This document shows, one piece after another, positions 1 to 10,356 of a DNA stretch of 64,000 nucleotides (the first letter of the stretch is position 1; the number at the start of each line of letters is the position of its first letter). The stretch is taken from contig NZ_LFMD02000005.1 of NCBI RefSeq assembly GCF_015776785.2, positions 266,733-330,732 on the forward strand, given 5' to 3'. The DNA is from Kitasatospora sp. SUK 42 (GTDB taxonomy: Bacteria; Actinomycetota; Actinomycetes; Streptomycetales; Streptomycetaceae). Under the pieces are notes generated by a model. It saw nothing but the letters and a program-made list of their open reading frames with translations, ran no database searches and was not told the DNA's origin. The position numbers were made by a program, and so were the translations under genes.

Positions 1-3000
1 TCCGGCAGCCGCGCGGCCAGGTGCTCGCGCAGGTCGGCCGGGCGCGGGGCGGCGTCCGCGGCGGGCACCAGGTAGGCGACCAGCCGGGTGTCGTCGGCGC
101 GGTCCTGCCGGGCCAGCACGGCGACCTGGGCGATGCCGGGGTGGGCGGCCAGAGCTGCCTCGATCTCGCCGAGCTCGATGCGGAAGCCGCGCACCTTCAC
201 CTGCTGGTCGGCGCGGCCGACGTAGCGCAGGCTGCCGTCCACGGCCCGGCGCACCACGTCGCCGCTGCGGTACATCCGGGATCCCGCCGGCCCGTACGGG
301 TCGGCGACGAACCGCCCGGCGGTCAGGCCCGGCCGGTTCAGGTAGCCGCGCGCCAACCCCGCGCCCGCGACGTACAGTTCGCCCGCGACGCCCGGGGCCA
401 CCGGCCGCAGGCCGTCGCCGAGGACGTACGTCCGCAGGTCCGGAAGGGCCTCGCCGATCTGGCCGGTGGTGGTGCCGGAAGCGCCGAGCTCCACGTGGGT
501 GACGTGCACGGTGGTCTCGGTGATGCCGTACATGTTGACCAGCCGCGGCGCGTCGTCCGCGTGCCGCTGGTACCAGCTCGCCAGCCGGGCGTGCTCCAGC
601 GCCTCACCGCCGAACACCACCGTGCGCAGGGCGAGTTCACGGCTCGTCTCCGGCGCCTCCGCGTCCGCCTGCACCAGTTGGTAGAAGGCGGACGGCGTCT
701 GGTTGAGCACCGTCACCCGCTCGCGGGCGAGGAGCTCCAGGAACCGGCCGGGCGAGCGGCTGGTCTCGTAGTCCACGACCACCAGCCGGCCGCCGTACAG
801 CAGCGGTCCCCACAGCTCCCACACCGAGAAGTCGAACGCGTACGAGTGGAACAGCGTCCACACGTCCTCCGCGGAGAAACCGAACAGCCCCTCCGTCGTA
901 CCGAACAGCCGCACCACGTTCCGGTGCGGGACCACCACACCCTTGGGATTGCCCGTGGAACCCGAGGTGTAGATGACATACGCCGGGTGGCCCGGATCGA
1001 CGGGGACCCCCGGATCCGTGTCCGGCAGCCCGCCCAGGTCGACGGCGTCCAGCAGCAGCCGCTCCACGGACTCCCCACCCGGCAACTCACCGATCCCACG
1101 CGTCGTCACCAGCAGCGAGGGCCGGGCGTCCTGGAGCAGATAGGAGATCCGGGCCGCCGGGTACTCCGGATCCACCGGAACGTACGCGCCGCCGGCCTTG
1201 AGCACCGCGAGCACGGCGACCACCAGCTCCACCGAACGCGGCAGAGCCAGCGCCACCAACCGCTCCGGCCCCACCCCACGGGCGATCAGAGCGTGCGCCA
1301 ACCGGTTCGCCCGCGCGTTCAACTCCCCGTACTTCAGGGAGACTTCGCCGTCCGTGAGCGCGACCGCGCCCGGGTTCGCCCGGACCTGCCGCTCGAACAG
1401 CGCGGTCAGGCTGCTCTCCGGCTCCTCCCCGCTCCGGCCGGTGCCGGTCGGCAGCAGTGCGCGCAGCTCCTCGGCGGACAGCACGTCCACCTGGCCGATC
1501 CGTCGGCCGGGCTCGGCGGCCACGGCCCGCAGCAGCCGCAGCCACCGCTCGACGATCCCGGCCACGGTGGCCTCGTCGAACAGGTCGGTGCTGTACTCCA
1601 GCACACCCGACAGCCCGTCCTCGCCGGGCTGTTCGGCCAGGATGAAGGTCAGGTCGCACTTGGCCGTGCCGGTGTGGACCAGGTCGGTGGTCACCCGCAG
1701 CCCCGGCAGGTCGAAGGTCCCGAGCGGCGCGTTCTGCAGGGCGAGCATGGTCTGGAACAGCGGGTGGTGCGCCAGCGTCCGGGTCGGGTTCAGCGCCTCC
1801 ACCAGGTGCTCGAACGGCACGTCCTGGTGCGCGTACGCGGCCAGCGCGTCGGCCCGCACCCGGCCCAGCAGTTCGGTGAACGACGGGTCGCCGGAGAGAT
1901 CGGTGCGCAGCACCAGGGTGTTGACGAAGAAGCCGACCAGCTCGTCCACGGCCTCGTCGGTGCGTCCGGCGATCGGCGTGCCGATCGGCACATCGGTGCC
2001 CGCGCCGAGTTTGCCCAGCAGGGCCGCCAGCCCGGCCTGGAGCACCATGAAGAGGCTGGCTCCGCCGTCACGGGCGAGCGCACGCAGGCCCTGGTGCAAC
2101 TCGGCGTCGATCCGCACCGGCAGGAGGGCGCCCCGGTAGGACATCGCCGCCGGCCGGGGCTGGTCGAAGGGCAGCTCGACCTGCTCGGGCAGGTCGGCCA
2201 GCTGCTGCCGCCAGTAGGCGAGTTGGCCGTTCAGCAGGCTGTCCGGGTCCGCGCCGTCGCCGAGCAGCTCCCGCTGCCAGAGGGCGTAGTCGGCGTACTG
2301 GACCGGCAGCGGCGACCACTCCGGCTTCGCCCCCTCGGCGCGGGCAGCGTAGGCGGTCGTGAGGTCCCGCGAGAGCGGGCCCGTCGACCAGCCGTCACCG
2401 GCGATGTGGTGCACCACGAGCAGCAGCACGTGCTCCTCGGCGTCCAACCGGAACAGTTCGGCGTGCAACGGCGGCTCCACCGCGAGGTCGAAGCCGTACC
2501 GGGCCGCCTCCGCCAGCCGGTCCGGCAGGGCGCTCTCGCCGACCTCGGTCACCCGCAGTCGCGGCCGTGTCGCGTCGGGGTCCAGCACCCGCTGGCACGG
2601 CACGTCGTCGATCACCGGGAAGACGGTGCGCAGGCTCTCGTGCCGCTCGACCACGTCCGCGAGGGCGGCCTCCAGGGCCCGCTGGTCCAGGCTTCCGGAC
2701 AGGCGCAGCGTCAGCGGGATGTTGTAGGTGGCGCTCGGGCCCTCCATGCGGTGCAGGAACCACAGCCGGCGCTGCGCGAAGGACAGCGGCAGCACGTCGG
2801 GCCGCTCGCGCCGCCCCAACGCCGGTCGCGCCCGGCCCGCGCCGTCCACCGCCGCCGCCAGCTCCGCCACCGTCGGCGCGTCGAACAGGTCGCCCAGCCG
2901 CAGCTCCACGCCGAGCACCGACCGCGCCCGGGACACCAGCCGGGTGGCCAGCAGCGAGTGCCCGCCGAGGTCGAAGAAGTCGTCGTCGACGCCGACCGAC

Positions 3001-5969
3001 ACCGCCCCGAGGACCTCGGCGAACAGCCCGGCGAGCAGGTGCTCGGTCGCGGTGCGCGGGGCCCGGCCGGGGGCGGCCGCAGCCTGCTCGGGGGCCGGGA
3101 GGGCCCGCCGGTCGAGCTTCCGGTTCGGGGTCAGCGGCAGCGCGTCGAGCGTCACGAACGCGGTCGGCACCATGTACTCCGGCAGCCGCTCACGCAGGTG
3201 CTCGCGCAGCGCGGGCGCGGTCACCGTCACGCCGGGTACCGGTACCACGTAGCCGACCAGCCGGGCGTCCTCCTCGGTGCGCACCAGAACGGCGGCCTGC
3301 GCGACCTGCGGGTGCTCGGCGAGGACGGACTCGATCTCGCCGAGTTCGATCCGGAATCCCCGGACCTTCACCTGGTCGTCGGTGCGGCCGAGGAACTCCA
3401 GGTTCCCCTCCGGGCCCCAGCGCACCAGGTCACCGGTGCGGTACATCTGCGAGCCGGCCGGCCCGAACGGGTCCGCCACGAACCGTCCCGCGGTCAGACC
3501 CGGCCGGTTCAGGTAGCCCCGCGCCAGACCCGCGCCGGCGATGTACAGCTCGCCCGCCTCGCCCGTGGGCACCGGCCGCAGCGCGCCGTCCAGCACGTAC
3601 AGCCGGGCGTTGCCGACCGGCCGGCCGATCACCGCGCGAGAACTCGACGCCAGCGGAGCGACCACCGAGTTCACCGTGCACTCGGACGGCCCGTAGAAGT
3701 TCACGACGGACACCCCGTCGGCCGCACGCAGCCGCTCCCACAGCTGCTCCGGGACCGCCTCGCCACCCGCCGCGACCATCGCCGGGCGCCACTGCGGATC
3801 GCCCAACAGGCCATGGTTCAGCAGGACTTGGAGGTACGAGGGGGTGGCCTCGATGAAGTCGAGGCGGCAGCGCCTGGCGTACTCGACGAAGGCGTCCGGG
3901 TCGGTCCAGGTCGCCTGGTCCGGGACGTGCAGTTCGTGGCCCGCGAACAGGCCGAGCAGCTGGTTCCAGGAGGCGTCGAACGAGACCGAGGTGGTGAGCG
4001 CCACGCGGAGCCGGCGCCGTTCCGCGAGCAGGGGCGGGAACAGGGCCCGCTGCTGGTCGGCGAACAGGTTGAGCAGACCGCCGTGCGTCGGTACGACGCC
4101 CTTGGGCCGCCCGGTGGACCCGGAGGTGTAGATGACGTACGCCGGATGCTCCGGTTCGACGGCCGCCTCCGGGTCCACGGCCGGGCGGCCCGCCACCATC
4201 GCCGCCGTCTCCGGATCGTCGACCACCAGCCACTCGGTGGGGCCGGCTTCCGGCAACCGCTCCCGGACACCGGAGGCCGTCACCACCAGCACCGGCCGCG
4301 CGTCGTCGAGCATGTACCCGATCCGCGCCGCCGGATACTCCGGGTCCACCGGAACGTACGCGGCACCGGTCTTCAGCACCGCGAGGATCGCCACCACCAG
4401 CTCCGCCGAACGTGGCAGCGCCACCGCGACCAGCCGCTCCGGCCCCGCGCCCCGGGCGATCAGGGCGTGCGCCAACCGGTTCGCCCGCGCGTCCAGCTCC
4501 GCGTACGTCAACGACGCGTCCGGCCCCACCACCGCGACCGCGTCCGGCGTCGCCCGCACCTGCGCCCGGAACACCTCCGGCAAGGTCCCGGCCGGGGCCT
4601 CGGCCGCCGGACCGGCGCCGAGCGCCAGCAGCTCCCGCTCCTCTTCCGCGGCGAGCAGGCCGATCCTGCCGACCGGCTCGTGCGGGTCGCCATGCGCGAC
4701 GGTGTCCACCAGCGCGATCAGCCGCCGTTGGTGGACGGCGAGTTCGTCGTGGTTCCAGGTCTGGGGCGCGCCCTTGAGCTCGACCCTGAGTTCGTCGTCT
4801 CCCCGCTGGCCCGTGATCCAGAGAGCCAGCCCGTTGGCCGGGTCCGGGAGCAGGTAGCGCAGCGTGGCGGGATGCCCTGCGAAGCTCTGCGCGGAGTCGA
4901 GCACCACGATGTTGACGACCAGCGGGAACTCCGCGCCGATGGCACCGGAGACACCGAGTTCCCGGAACAGGTCCTCGCTGCGGTAGCGCTGGTGCGCGAG
5001 CGCCGCGTCGACCTCCCGCGCCACCTCGGCGACGAGGTCGTTCCACCCCATGTCCGGGCGCACCGGCAGCCGCAGCGGCACCACGCTCGACACCGCGCCG
5101 GGCGTGGACAGCAGGCTACGTTCGGCTCCCTCGCGCCCGGTGACGGGAAGGCTGATCAGCACGTCCCGGTCCCCGGTGAGCCGGTGCGCGTAGAGAGCCG
5201 CCACCGCGATCAACGGGCGGGACCAGTGGGCTTCGGTCTGCGCCGCCGCCGTTCGCAGCGCGTCCACCCGGAGCACCGCCGGTTCCGGGTCGGGATGCGG
5301 GCCGTTCCCGCCGTGTGGAGCCCGGCCGGTGAGGTGGGTCGGTTCCGGCCGGTCGGCGAACCGCTCCGTCCAGTACGACCGGTCGGAGGTGAACTGCGCC
5401 GAGTCGCGGTAGTCCGCGTCACTGCGGATCAGGATGTCCAGCGAGCCGAACGGCGACTGCGGGACGGTTCCTCCCGCGGCGAGCGCCGTGTACATCCGTG
5501 CCATCCGCCGCCGGACGAGGGACTGGCCGAACCCGTCCATCACCAGGTGGTGGTAGTTCTGGTAGACGATGTGGCACGTCGGCGAGAGGCTGAGCAAGGC
5601 CAGGCTGAAGAGCGGGTCACGGGCGAGGTCCAGCGGACGCTTCCGGTCCTGGGCCATCCACGCCAGAGCGGCCGCTCGCGGGTCGGGCTCGGCGCTCAGG
5701 TCGAGCAGGGCCGGTTCCCAGTCCCATGCCGCGCGGACGACCTGCCGCACGCCCTGCCCGTCGTCGACGAAACTCACGTGCAGTGAATCGATCTCCTCGA
5801 CGACCCGGCGCAGCACGGTCGCGAAGAGCTCCGCGTCGACCGGACCGTGGACCTCCAGGTAGTCGCCGATGCGGTAGATGTCGAGCGCTGTCCGCGCCCG
5901 TTGCTCGGCGAGCCAGATCTCACGCTGCGCCGCCGTCAGGGGAAGGACGTCGCCGTCGCGACGGGACAT
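1..5969 (-). CDS. Non-ribosomal peptide synthetase, 5' part (C-A-PCP-C-A), runs off the left edge
   Basis: About 1989 residues are visible. The domain order is condensation (HHLVMDG near residue 140), adenylation 1 (TSGSTG near 617), carrier protein (LGGHSLL near 1000), condensation 2 (HHIAGDG near 1190) and adenylation 2 ([10 protein letters not shown] near 1675). The sequence stops shortly before the end of A2. The start is ATG 5969 with GGAGG seven bases upstream. There is no loading module: the protein opens with a C domain, as in EntF-like enzymes, so an upstream acyl or peptidyl donor on another protein is expected. Reading the ten-residue specificity code by eye, A2 gives D-F-W-N-V-G-M-V-H, which fits the threonine code. 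A1 gives D-A-N-E-A-G-F-V-N, which I do not recognise. The rest of the gene and its partners lie outside the window, and nothing ties it to the shikimate cluster. Confidence 0.93.
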   Translation of the reverse strand, partial: MSRRDGDVLPLTAAQREIWLAEQRARTALDIYRIGDYLEVHGPVDAELFATVLRRVVEEIDSLHVSFVDDGQGVRQVVRAAWDWEPALLDLSAEPDPRAAALAWMAQDRKRPLDLARDPLFSLALLSLSPTCHIVYQNYHHLVMDGFGQSLVRRRMARMYTALAAGGTVPQSPFGSLDILIRSDADYRDSAQFTSDRSYWTERFADRPEPTHLTGRAPHGGNGPHPDPEPAVLRVDALRTAAAQTEAHWSRPLIAVAALYAHRLTGDRDVLISLPVTGREGAERSLLSTPGAVSSVVPLRLPVRPDMGWNDLVAEVAREVDAALAHQRYRSEDLFRELGVSGAIGAEFPLVVNIVVLDSAQSFAGHPATLRYLLPDPANGLALWITGQRGDDELRVELKGAPQTWNHDELAVHQRRLIALVDTVAHGDPHEPVGRIGLLAAEEERELLALGAGPAAEAPAGTLPEVFRAQVRATPDAVAVVGPDASLTYAELDARANRLAHALIARGAGPERLVAVALPRSAELVVAILAVLKTGAAYVPVDPEYPAARIGYMLDDARPVLVVTASGVRERLPEAGPTEWLVVDDPETAAMVAGRPAVDPEAAVEPEHPAYVIYTSGSTGRPKGVVPTHGGLLNLFADQQRALFPPLLAERRRLRVALTTSVSFDASWNQLLGLFAGHELHVPDQATWTDPDAFVEYARRCRLDFIEATPSYLQVLLNHGLLGDPQWRPAMVAAGGEAVPEQLWERLRAADGVSVVNFYGPSECTVNSVVAPLASSSRAVIGRPVGNARLYVLDGALRPVPTGEAGELYIAGAGLARGYLNRPGLTAGRFVADPFGPAGSQMYRTGDLVRWGPEGNLEFLGRTDDQVKVRGFRIELGEIESVLAEHPQVAQAAVLVRTEEDARLVGYVVPVPGVTVTAPALREHLRERLPEYMVPTAFVTLDALPLTPNRKLDRRALPAPEQAAAAPGRAPRTATEHLLAGLFAEVLGAVSVGVDDDFFDLGGHSLLATRLVSRARSVLGVELRLGDLFDAPTVAELAAAVDGAGRARPALGRRERPDVLPLSFAQRRLWFLHRMEGPSATYNIPLTLRLSGSLDQRALEAALADVVERHESLRTVFPVIDDVPCQRVLDPDATRPRLRVTEVGESALPDRLAEAARYGFDLAVEPPLHAELFRLDAEEHVLLLVVHHIAGDGWSTGPLSRDLTTAYAARAEGAKPEWSPLPVQYADYALWQRELLGDGADPDSLLNGQLAYWRQQLADLPEQVELPFDQPRPAAMSYRGALLPVRIDAELHQGLRALARDGGASLFMVLQAGLAALLGKLGAGTDVPIGTPIAGRTDEAVDELVGFFVNTLVLRTDLSGDPSFTELLGRVRADALAAYAHQDVPFEHLVEALNPTRTLAHHPLFQTMLALQNAPLGTFDLPGLRVTTDLVHTGTAKCDLTFILAEQPGEDGLSGVLEYSTDLFDEATVAGIVERWLRLLRAVAAEPGRRIGQVDVLSAEELRALLPTGTGRSGEEPESSLTALFERQVRANPGAVALTDGEVSLKYGELNARANRLAHALIARGVGPERLVALALPRSVELVVAVLAVLKAGGAYVPVDPEYPAARISYLLQDARPSLLVTTRGIGELPGGESVERLLLDAVDLGGLPDTDPGVPVDPGHPAYVIYTSGSTGNPKGVVVPHRNVVRLFGTTEGLFGFSAEDVWTLFHSYAFDFSVWELWGPLLYGGRLVVVDYETSRSPGRFLELLARERVTVLNQTPSAFYQLVQADAEAPETSRELALRTVVFGGEALEHARLASWYQRHADDAPRLVNMYGITETTVHVTHVELGASGTTTGQIGEALPDLRTYVLGDGLRPVAPGVAGELYVAGAGLARGYLNRPGLTAGRFVADPYGPAGSRMYRSGDVVRRAVDGSLRYVGRADQQVKVRGFRIELGEIEAALAAHPGIAQVAVLARQDRADDTRLVAYLVPAADAAPRPADLREHLAARLP

Positions 5970-6023
5970 GGGGGTACCTCCAGAAGTGTGGGCGGGCGGG
6001 TGCGCAGGGCGCACCGGGCCACA

Positions 6024-6050
6024 CCGGCCGCGGTGACGTCACGCGGCCGG
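6024..6050. terminator. Near-perfect GC-rich palindrome, probable terminator
   Basis: The sequence reads ccggccgcg-g-tgacgtca-c-gcggccgg, a dyad with about 12-bp arms. It lies just downstream (minus strand) of the exporter relic. It resembles the hairpin at 7162-7212 downstream of the full exporter (shared gaccgcggtg/tcacgcgg-like core), so it appears to be part of the duplicated block. Confidence 0.5.
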
Positions 6051-6073
6051 CGGGCGGGCACGGCTGCTGTGGG

Positions 6074-6226
6074 TCAGGCGGCGAGTTCGTCGACCGTTCT
6101 GCGCCAGGCGTTCCGGAGGACGGCCACGGTCGCCGTCGCCACACCGCCGCCGACGGCACGAAGGACGGGGCACACGTCCAGATCCATGGAGCGATATCCG
6201 GCTGCGGCACCCGGTAGAGACGGCAT
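6074..6226 (-). pseudogene. Internally deleted 50-residue relic of the neighbouring ABC exporter
   Basis: This is an open frame of 50 residues. Its first 15 codons match the start of the full exporter at 9525 (MPS-PGAAAGYRS). Its middle (VGGGVATATVAVLRNAWRRT) matches two nearby exporter segments around 9030-9170, and its last codons (ELAA then stop) match the exporter C-terminus at 7228. Three or more in-frame deletions therefore removed over 700 codons, including every transmembrane helix and the whole ATPase, yet left start, stop and frame intact. The initiation region (gtgatcgtacacATG) is also conserved. It could be a decaying remnant or a kept mini-protein; the intact frame leaves both open. 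Confidence 0.7.
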
Positions 6227-6435
6227 GTGTACGATCACCTGTTTGCGGAGGTCACGGGAATCCACCACGGGCACGACGGAATACCGCGCACGGCGGACTT
6301 CTGTGACGGAGTGAGAAGTCTGGAGGGGAAAAGCGGTGCGGCCGAAAGGCCCGCGCCCGACCGCCGCGTGGACACGTCTTCCGAGGCCGGTCGGAAGACG
6401 CACCCGGGCGGCGGGCCGGGCCGCGAATCAGGGCG

Positions 6436-6780
6436 TCAGCGCGACTTTCCGGCGACCGCACCGGCGGTCGCGCGGATCTTCGGAGTCCACGCCTCGCCCT
6501 CGGACCGGTCGGCGGCTTCGTCCTTCCCACCGCCGTTCAGGGTGGCGCCGTCGGCGGCCCGACGGCCGTCACCGGAGGCGACCTGCGCGGCCACCACGTC
6601 GGCGGCGACCTCGGCCGCGAGGTCGTGGATGTTCTCCCCGGCCTCGTGGGCCGCCTTCTTCACCTCCAGGGCGATGCCGACGGACGCCTTGACGGCGCCA
6701 CGCACCAGCGGCTTGAGCAGCCGCTTGGCCAGTGGAGCGACGACGAGGCCGACGAGGAACGGCGGAACTACGGGCGGCAT
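6436..6780 (-). CDS. Small DUF5132-type protein, copy A
   Basis: This 114-residue protein begins MPP(V)PPFLVGLVVAPLAKRLLKPLVRG, a hydrophobic then basic segment that could sit at the membrane. An amphipathic EVKKAAHEAGENIHDLAAE segment and a polar Ala/Gly/Asp-rich tail ending GKSR follow. It is about 75 percent identical by eye to the protein at 9717-10064. The DUF5132 family name is from memory. Such proteins often sit beside transporters with HMA-like domains in actinomycetes, and here both copies precede an exporter gene or its relic on the same strand. The start is ATG 6780, preceded by GAGGTTGGGGCATC. The function is unknown. Confidence 0.75.
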   Translation of the reverse strand: MPPVVPPFLVGLVVAPLAKRLLKPLVRGAVKASVGIALEVKKAAHEAGENIHDLAAEVAADVVAAQVASGDGRRAADGATLNGGGKDEAADRSEGEAWTPKIRATAGAVAGKSR

Positions 6781-7161
6781 GATGCCCCAACCTCTCACGC
6801 GGACGGATGACAGGGTTCCCGCGTACTGCGAACTCCGGAGTACGCACAGCCGAGCGGACGGAAGCACCCGTTCCCGGAATTCTCGATGCCCTCGCCGGAT
6901 TCCTTGACTGGGCCGAATTCCTCGTCGATGGGGTACGCCGCCCGCTCCTCCGTCACCGTAGTCCAGTCCTGTCCGTCGAGGCCAAACAGTCCCGGCAGGT
7001 TTCACCCGTGCGAGTGCTATTCAGGCTCTCGGCCGCGACGGATGTGCCGCACATATGCCATTCGAGTGAAGTGCTATTCCTATTGGCATATCAATGCCGA
7101 CTCCACCAGTGGTCAACCGGCGAAACGCGTGCCGGACGAAGGTGTGGGCAGGCGTGAGAGC

Positions 7162-7212
7162 GCGCCCGCGCCGCCGACCGCGGTGCTGTCACGCGGTCGA
7201 CGGCGCGGGCGC
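7162..7212. terminator. Strong hairpin downstream of the ABC exporter
   Basis: Two 20-bp arms (gcgcccgcgccgccgaccgc and gcggtcgacggcgcgggcgc) pair with one mismatch around a 10-11 base loop. The hairpin starts 15 bases beyond the exporter stop codon on the minus strand. Confidence 0.75.
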
Positions 7213-7227
7213 GCTGTTCCCTGCCAG

Positions 7228-9525
7228 TCAGGCGGCGAGTTCGCCGGCCTGGAGCTGCCAGAGGGACGCGTAGAGTCCGTGCCGGGCGAGGAGTTCGTCG
7301 TGGGTGCCCTGTTCGGCGACGACGCCCCCCTTGTCCATCACGTAGATCAGGTCGGCGTGGCGGACCGTGGAGAGCCGGTGGGCGATGACCAGCATCGTCC
7401 GGTCGGCCGCGAAGGTGCGGAGCGTGCGCTGGATGGCGGCCTCGGTCTCGTTGTCCACGGCGGAGGTGGCCTCGTCGAGGATCACGACCGGCGAGTCCTT
7501 GAGGATCGCCCGCGCCAGCGCGATCCGCTGCCGCTGGCCGCCGGAGAGCGCGGCGCCGCGTTCGCCGATGAGCGTGTCGTAGCCGTCCGGAAGCGTCGCG
7601 ACGAAGGTGTGCGCCTCGGCCATCGTGGCCGCCTCGACCACGGCCGCCTCGGAGGCCTGGAAGCTGCCGTAGCGGATGTTGTCGGCGATGGTGCCGTCGA
7701 AGAGGAACGGGTCCTGGGCGACGAACCCGATCGCGTCACGCAGGTCCCGGCGCTGCAGGTCGCAGACGTCCCGCCCGTCGAGCAGCACCGTGCCGGACTC
7801 GGCGTCCTGGAAGCGCATCAGCAGTTTGGCGATCGTCGTCTTGCCGGAGCCGGTGGCGCCGACGAGGGCGGTGACCTGCCCGGCGGGAATGGTCAGCGAG
7901 AGGTTGTCCAGTGCCGGGGGCCGGCCGGGGTAGGCGAAGGTCACGTCCTTGAGGACGACCTCCCCCTGCACCTTCCCGGTGTCGAGCGGTCCGCCGGTAC
8001 CGTCGGCCTCGACGGGCAGGGCGTGCAGCCGCTGGACCCGGTCGTAGGAGGCCAGCGTGCGCTGGTACTGGTCGACGATGCCGCCGAGCCGGCTCATCCG
8101 CAGCATCACCGTCTGGGGCAACCCGATCAGCGGACTGAACACCTCGAACCGCAGGCTGCCGTTGAGCACCGCGCGGCCGCCCATCAGCAACGTGCCCGCC
8201 ATCGAGGTGGTCGTGAAGGCCCGGACGACCTCACCGTGTCGGATCGTGCTCCGGTCGGTCTGGCCCCTGCTCTCCTGGGCCGTCTCGCTGAGCCGGTCGA
8301 TGCGCTCGGCCTCGTAGTCCTCGGTGCAGAAGCTCTTGACGGTGGCGCCGGCCTCCAGCGTGTTGACCAGCTGGCTGTGCAGCCTGGCCCGGTCTTCGGC
8401 GGAGACGGAGTAGTCGGCCGTCACCTTGTCCTGGTAGTGGAAGGACAGCCAGGCGATGACCGGAATGGGCAGGAACGCGATCCAGGCGATCTGCGGTGCC
8501 AGCAGCAGGAACGCCGGCACCAGAATGGCGAGGCTGGCGCCCAGTTGCAGCAGGTCGTTGGCGGAGGTGGCGAAGAAGGCGCCCAGCTGTCCGACGTCGT
8601 CCGTGAGGGCGCCGGCCACCCGGGTCGTCCGCTCGCCCTCCAGGTGCCGCAGTTCGAGGTGCTGCACGTGCCCGTAGGTGCGGCCCCGCCAGTCGTGCTC
8701 GATGTCCTGGCCGAGCCGGCGCCACTGGAGGTTCGAGGCGTACGAGAGGCCCGCCACGGCGGCGCAGGCCGCCGCCACCAGCCCTGCCAGACCCCAGAGT
8801 TGGGCGGACGCGGTGGTCAAACCCAAGCTGACCAGCGGCGCGGCCTGGCCCTTGATGAGCACGAGACCCGTCCAGCCGAGGAAGGTGCCGAGCGCCACCT
8901 CCGAGATCTGGCAGCCGACCGACAGCGCCGCGGCACGGTAGAGGCGCTTTCGGTGCGGTCCGACGATCTCCGACAGCGGGTGCCGTGCGGTGCCGGGCCC
9001 TGCCAGTTCCCGGGCCTCGCCGGCCGTGCGCTGCCAGGCCTTCCGCAGGACGGCCGCGGTCGCCGTCGCCACGCCGCCCAGCGCGACCAGCTGTTTGCTG
9101 AGCGCCGACCCGCGGATCAGCGCGATGCCGGCCGCCACTCCGCCCCCGACGGCGAGGACGGGGCGCACGACGAGGCCTCGGTCCACCCGCGGCGCCGCTT
9201 CGGGGGCGGACCGCGGCGGTCCGGGGCGAGACGCTCCGGCCGGGCCCGCCATGACCAGGGCGACGGCCCGGCGGACGATCCGGTCGACGTCCGCGGCGCT
9301 CACGCGCGCGTCGTGCCGGACGAGGACCCCGCCGGTGATCGGGCTGGCCTGCGCCTGGGTGATCCCGGGGACGCGCCGCAGGGCGGCGGCGAGGCCTTCG
9401 GCCGTTCGGGGCCGGCCGAGCACCGGCTTGACGTCCCAGCGCTGGCGGCCCGGAATGACCGAGCGCGGGCGCACGTCCACATCCACGGAGCGATATCCGG
9501 CTGCGGCACCCAGGGGAGACGGCAT
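7228..9525 (-). CDS. ABC exporter (fused membrane and ATPase domains) with N-terminal HMA-like domain
   Basis: This 765-residue half-transporter carries an N-terminal extension. Residues about 25-85 (TAEGLAAALRRVPGITQA, then GVLVRHD and ADVDRIVRRAV) look like an HMA-type ferredoxin fold without the metal-binding CxxC. Two hydrophobic stretches follow (GGGVAAG, GGVATATAAVL). Next comes a six-helix exporter domain from about 190 to 480, and an ATPase with Walker A GATGSGKTT, signature LSGGQRQR, Walker B VVILDEATSAVD and H-loop AHRLS. It would work as a dimer in the membrane; the substrate is unknown. ATG 9525 is chosen because the sequence around it is conserved in the relic at 6226. The DUF5132-type gene lies 191 bp upstream on the same strand, suggesting joint expression. 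Confidence 0.88.
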   Translation of the reverse strand: MPSPLGAAAGYRSVDVDVRPRSVIPGRQRWDVKPVLGRPRTAEGLAAALRRVPGITQAQASPITGGVLVRHDARVSAADVDRIVRRAVALVMAGPAGASRPGPPRSAPEAAPRVDRGLVVRPVLAVGGGVAAGIALIRGSALSKQLVALGGVATATAAVLRKAWQRTAGEARELAGPGTARHPLSEIVGPHRKRLYRAAALSVGCQISEVALGTFLGWTGLVLIKGQAAPLVSLGLTTASAQLWGLAGLVAAACAAVAGLSYASNLQWRRLGQDIEHDWRGRTYGHVQHLELRHLEGERTTRVAGALTDDVGQLGAFFATSANDLLQLGASLAILVPAFLLLAPQIAWIAFLPIPVIAWLSFHYQDKVTADYSVSAEDRARLHSQLVNTLEAGATVKSFCTEDYEAERIDRLSETAQESRGQTDRSTIRHGEVVRAFTTTSMAGTLLMGGRAVLNGSLRFEVFSPLIGLPQTVMLRMSRLGGIVDQYQRTLASYDRVQRLHALPVEADGTGGPLDTGKVQGEVVLKDVTFAYPGRPPALDNLSLTIPAGQVTALVGATGSGKTTIAKLLMRFQDAESGTVLLDGRDVCDLQRRDLRDAIGFVAQDPFLFDGTIADNIRYGSFQASEAAVVEAATMAEAHTFVATLPDGYDTLIGERGAALSGGQRQRIALARAILKDSPVVILDEATSAVDNETEAAIQRTLRTFAADRTMLVIAHRLSTVRHADLIYVMDKGGVVAEQGTHDELLARHGLYASLWQLQAGELAA

Positions 9526-9716
9526 GTGTACGATCACCTGTTTACGAAGATCACGGGAATCCGCCACGGGCAGGACGGAGCGCCGCGACGGAGTGGGAAT
9601 TCTGCGGGAAAGGGCCACGCGTTCGGCGAACCTCAGGCCGCCGCCGCACGGGCGCTCATTTCGACGGATCTCGGAATGACGCGCCCGTGCGGCGGGCCGG
9701 TCCGCCAGGCAGACCG

Positions 9717-10064
9717 TCAGTTCGACTTTCCGGCTCCGGCTCCGGCGGTCGCGCGGATCTTCGGGGTCCTCACGTCGCTCTCGCCCCGGTCGGCGGCTTC
9801 GTCCTTCCCTCCGCTCGATCCGCTCGGGACGGCACCATCGGCCGCGCGGTGGCCGTCGCCGGAGGACTGCGCGGCCACCATGTCGGCGGCCACCTCGGCC
9901 GCGAGGTCGTGGATGTTCTCCCCGGCCTCGTGGGCCGCCTGCTTCACCTCCAGGACGATGCCCACGGACGTCTTGACGACGCCGCGCACCAGCGGCTTGA
10001 GCAGCCGCTTGGCCAGAGGGGCGACGACGAGGCCGACCAGGAAGGGCGGGATGACGGGTGGCAT
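9717..10064 (-). CDS. Small DUF5132-type protein, copy B
   Basis: This 115-residue paralogue of the protein at 6436-6780 has the same N-terminal MPPVIPPFLVGL hydrophobic stretch, the same KQAAHEAGENIHDLAAE amphipathic segment and a polar tail ending GKSN. It is encoded directly upstream of the full ABC exporter on the same strand. Its function is unknown; conservation of the pair through a duplication argues for a functional link with the exporter. The 292 bases upstream (10065-10356) hold only the diverged promoter region shared with copy A, ending in an AT-richer stretch; I see no other gene there. Confidence 0.78.
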   Translation of the reverse strand: MPPVIPPFLVGLVVAPLAKRLLKPLVRGVVKTSVGIVLEVKQAAHEAGENIHDLAAEVAADMVAAQSSGDGHRAADGAVPSGSSGGKDEAADRGESDVRTPKIRATAGAGAGKSN

Positions 10065-10356
10065 GATGCTCCATCCTTTCTCTACGCAGACATATGACGG
10101 GGACCCCGGGCACTGCGAACACCGGAGCAGCGCATAGCTGGGCGGACGGACGCACCCGTTCCCGGAATTCTCCGGACATTCCGCCGGATCGGAATTCCTT
10201 GATCCACGGGCCCACCGTTCGCAACCTTCGACACCGTAGTCGAACCATGCGCATCGCTACCAAAGATCCTCGGCGGGTTTCACTCATGCGAGTGCTCTTG
10301 GCTTCCCGGTGTGGCGCGAATTGCCGAACCCACGTTCACCGAATGAACCGCTACTA

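Larger units (their letters stand above)
6024..7020. repeat. Segmental duplication, copy A (partner 7162-10300)
   Basis: This block carries, in the same order as 7162-10300, a terminator, an exporter coding sequence (here a relic), a conserved spacer, a DUF5132-type gene and its upstream region. Clear matches are 6190-6300 with 9490-9590, 6436-6780 with 9717-10064, about 6790-6900 with 10085-10200, and 6998-7018 (ggtttcacccgtgcgagtgct) with 10276-10296 (two differences). The two copies have diverged, so the duplication is not recent. Confidence 0.8.

Noticed and set aside
21-5786. Very long plus-strand open frame opposite the NRPS
   Set aside because: It is rich in Arg/His/Gln with no known domains, while the minus strand encodes complete C, A and PCP domains. 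It is the usual antisense shadow in high-GC DNA.
6886-10137. Long plus-strand open frame across the exporter region
   Set aside because: The minus strand has clear Walker, signature and H-loop motifs; the plus frame is a shadow without domains.
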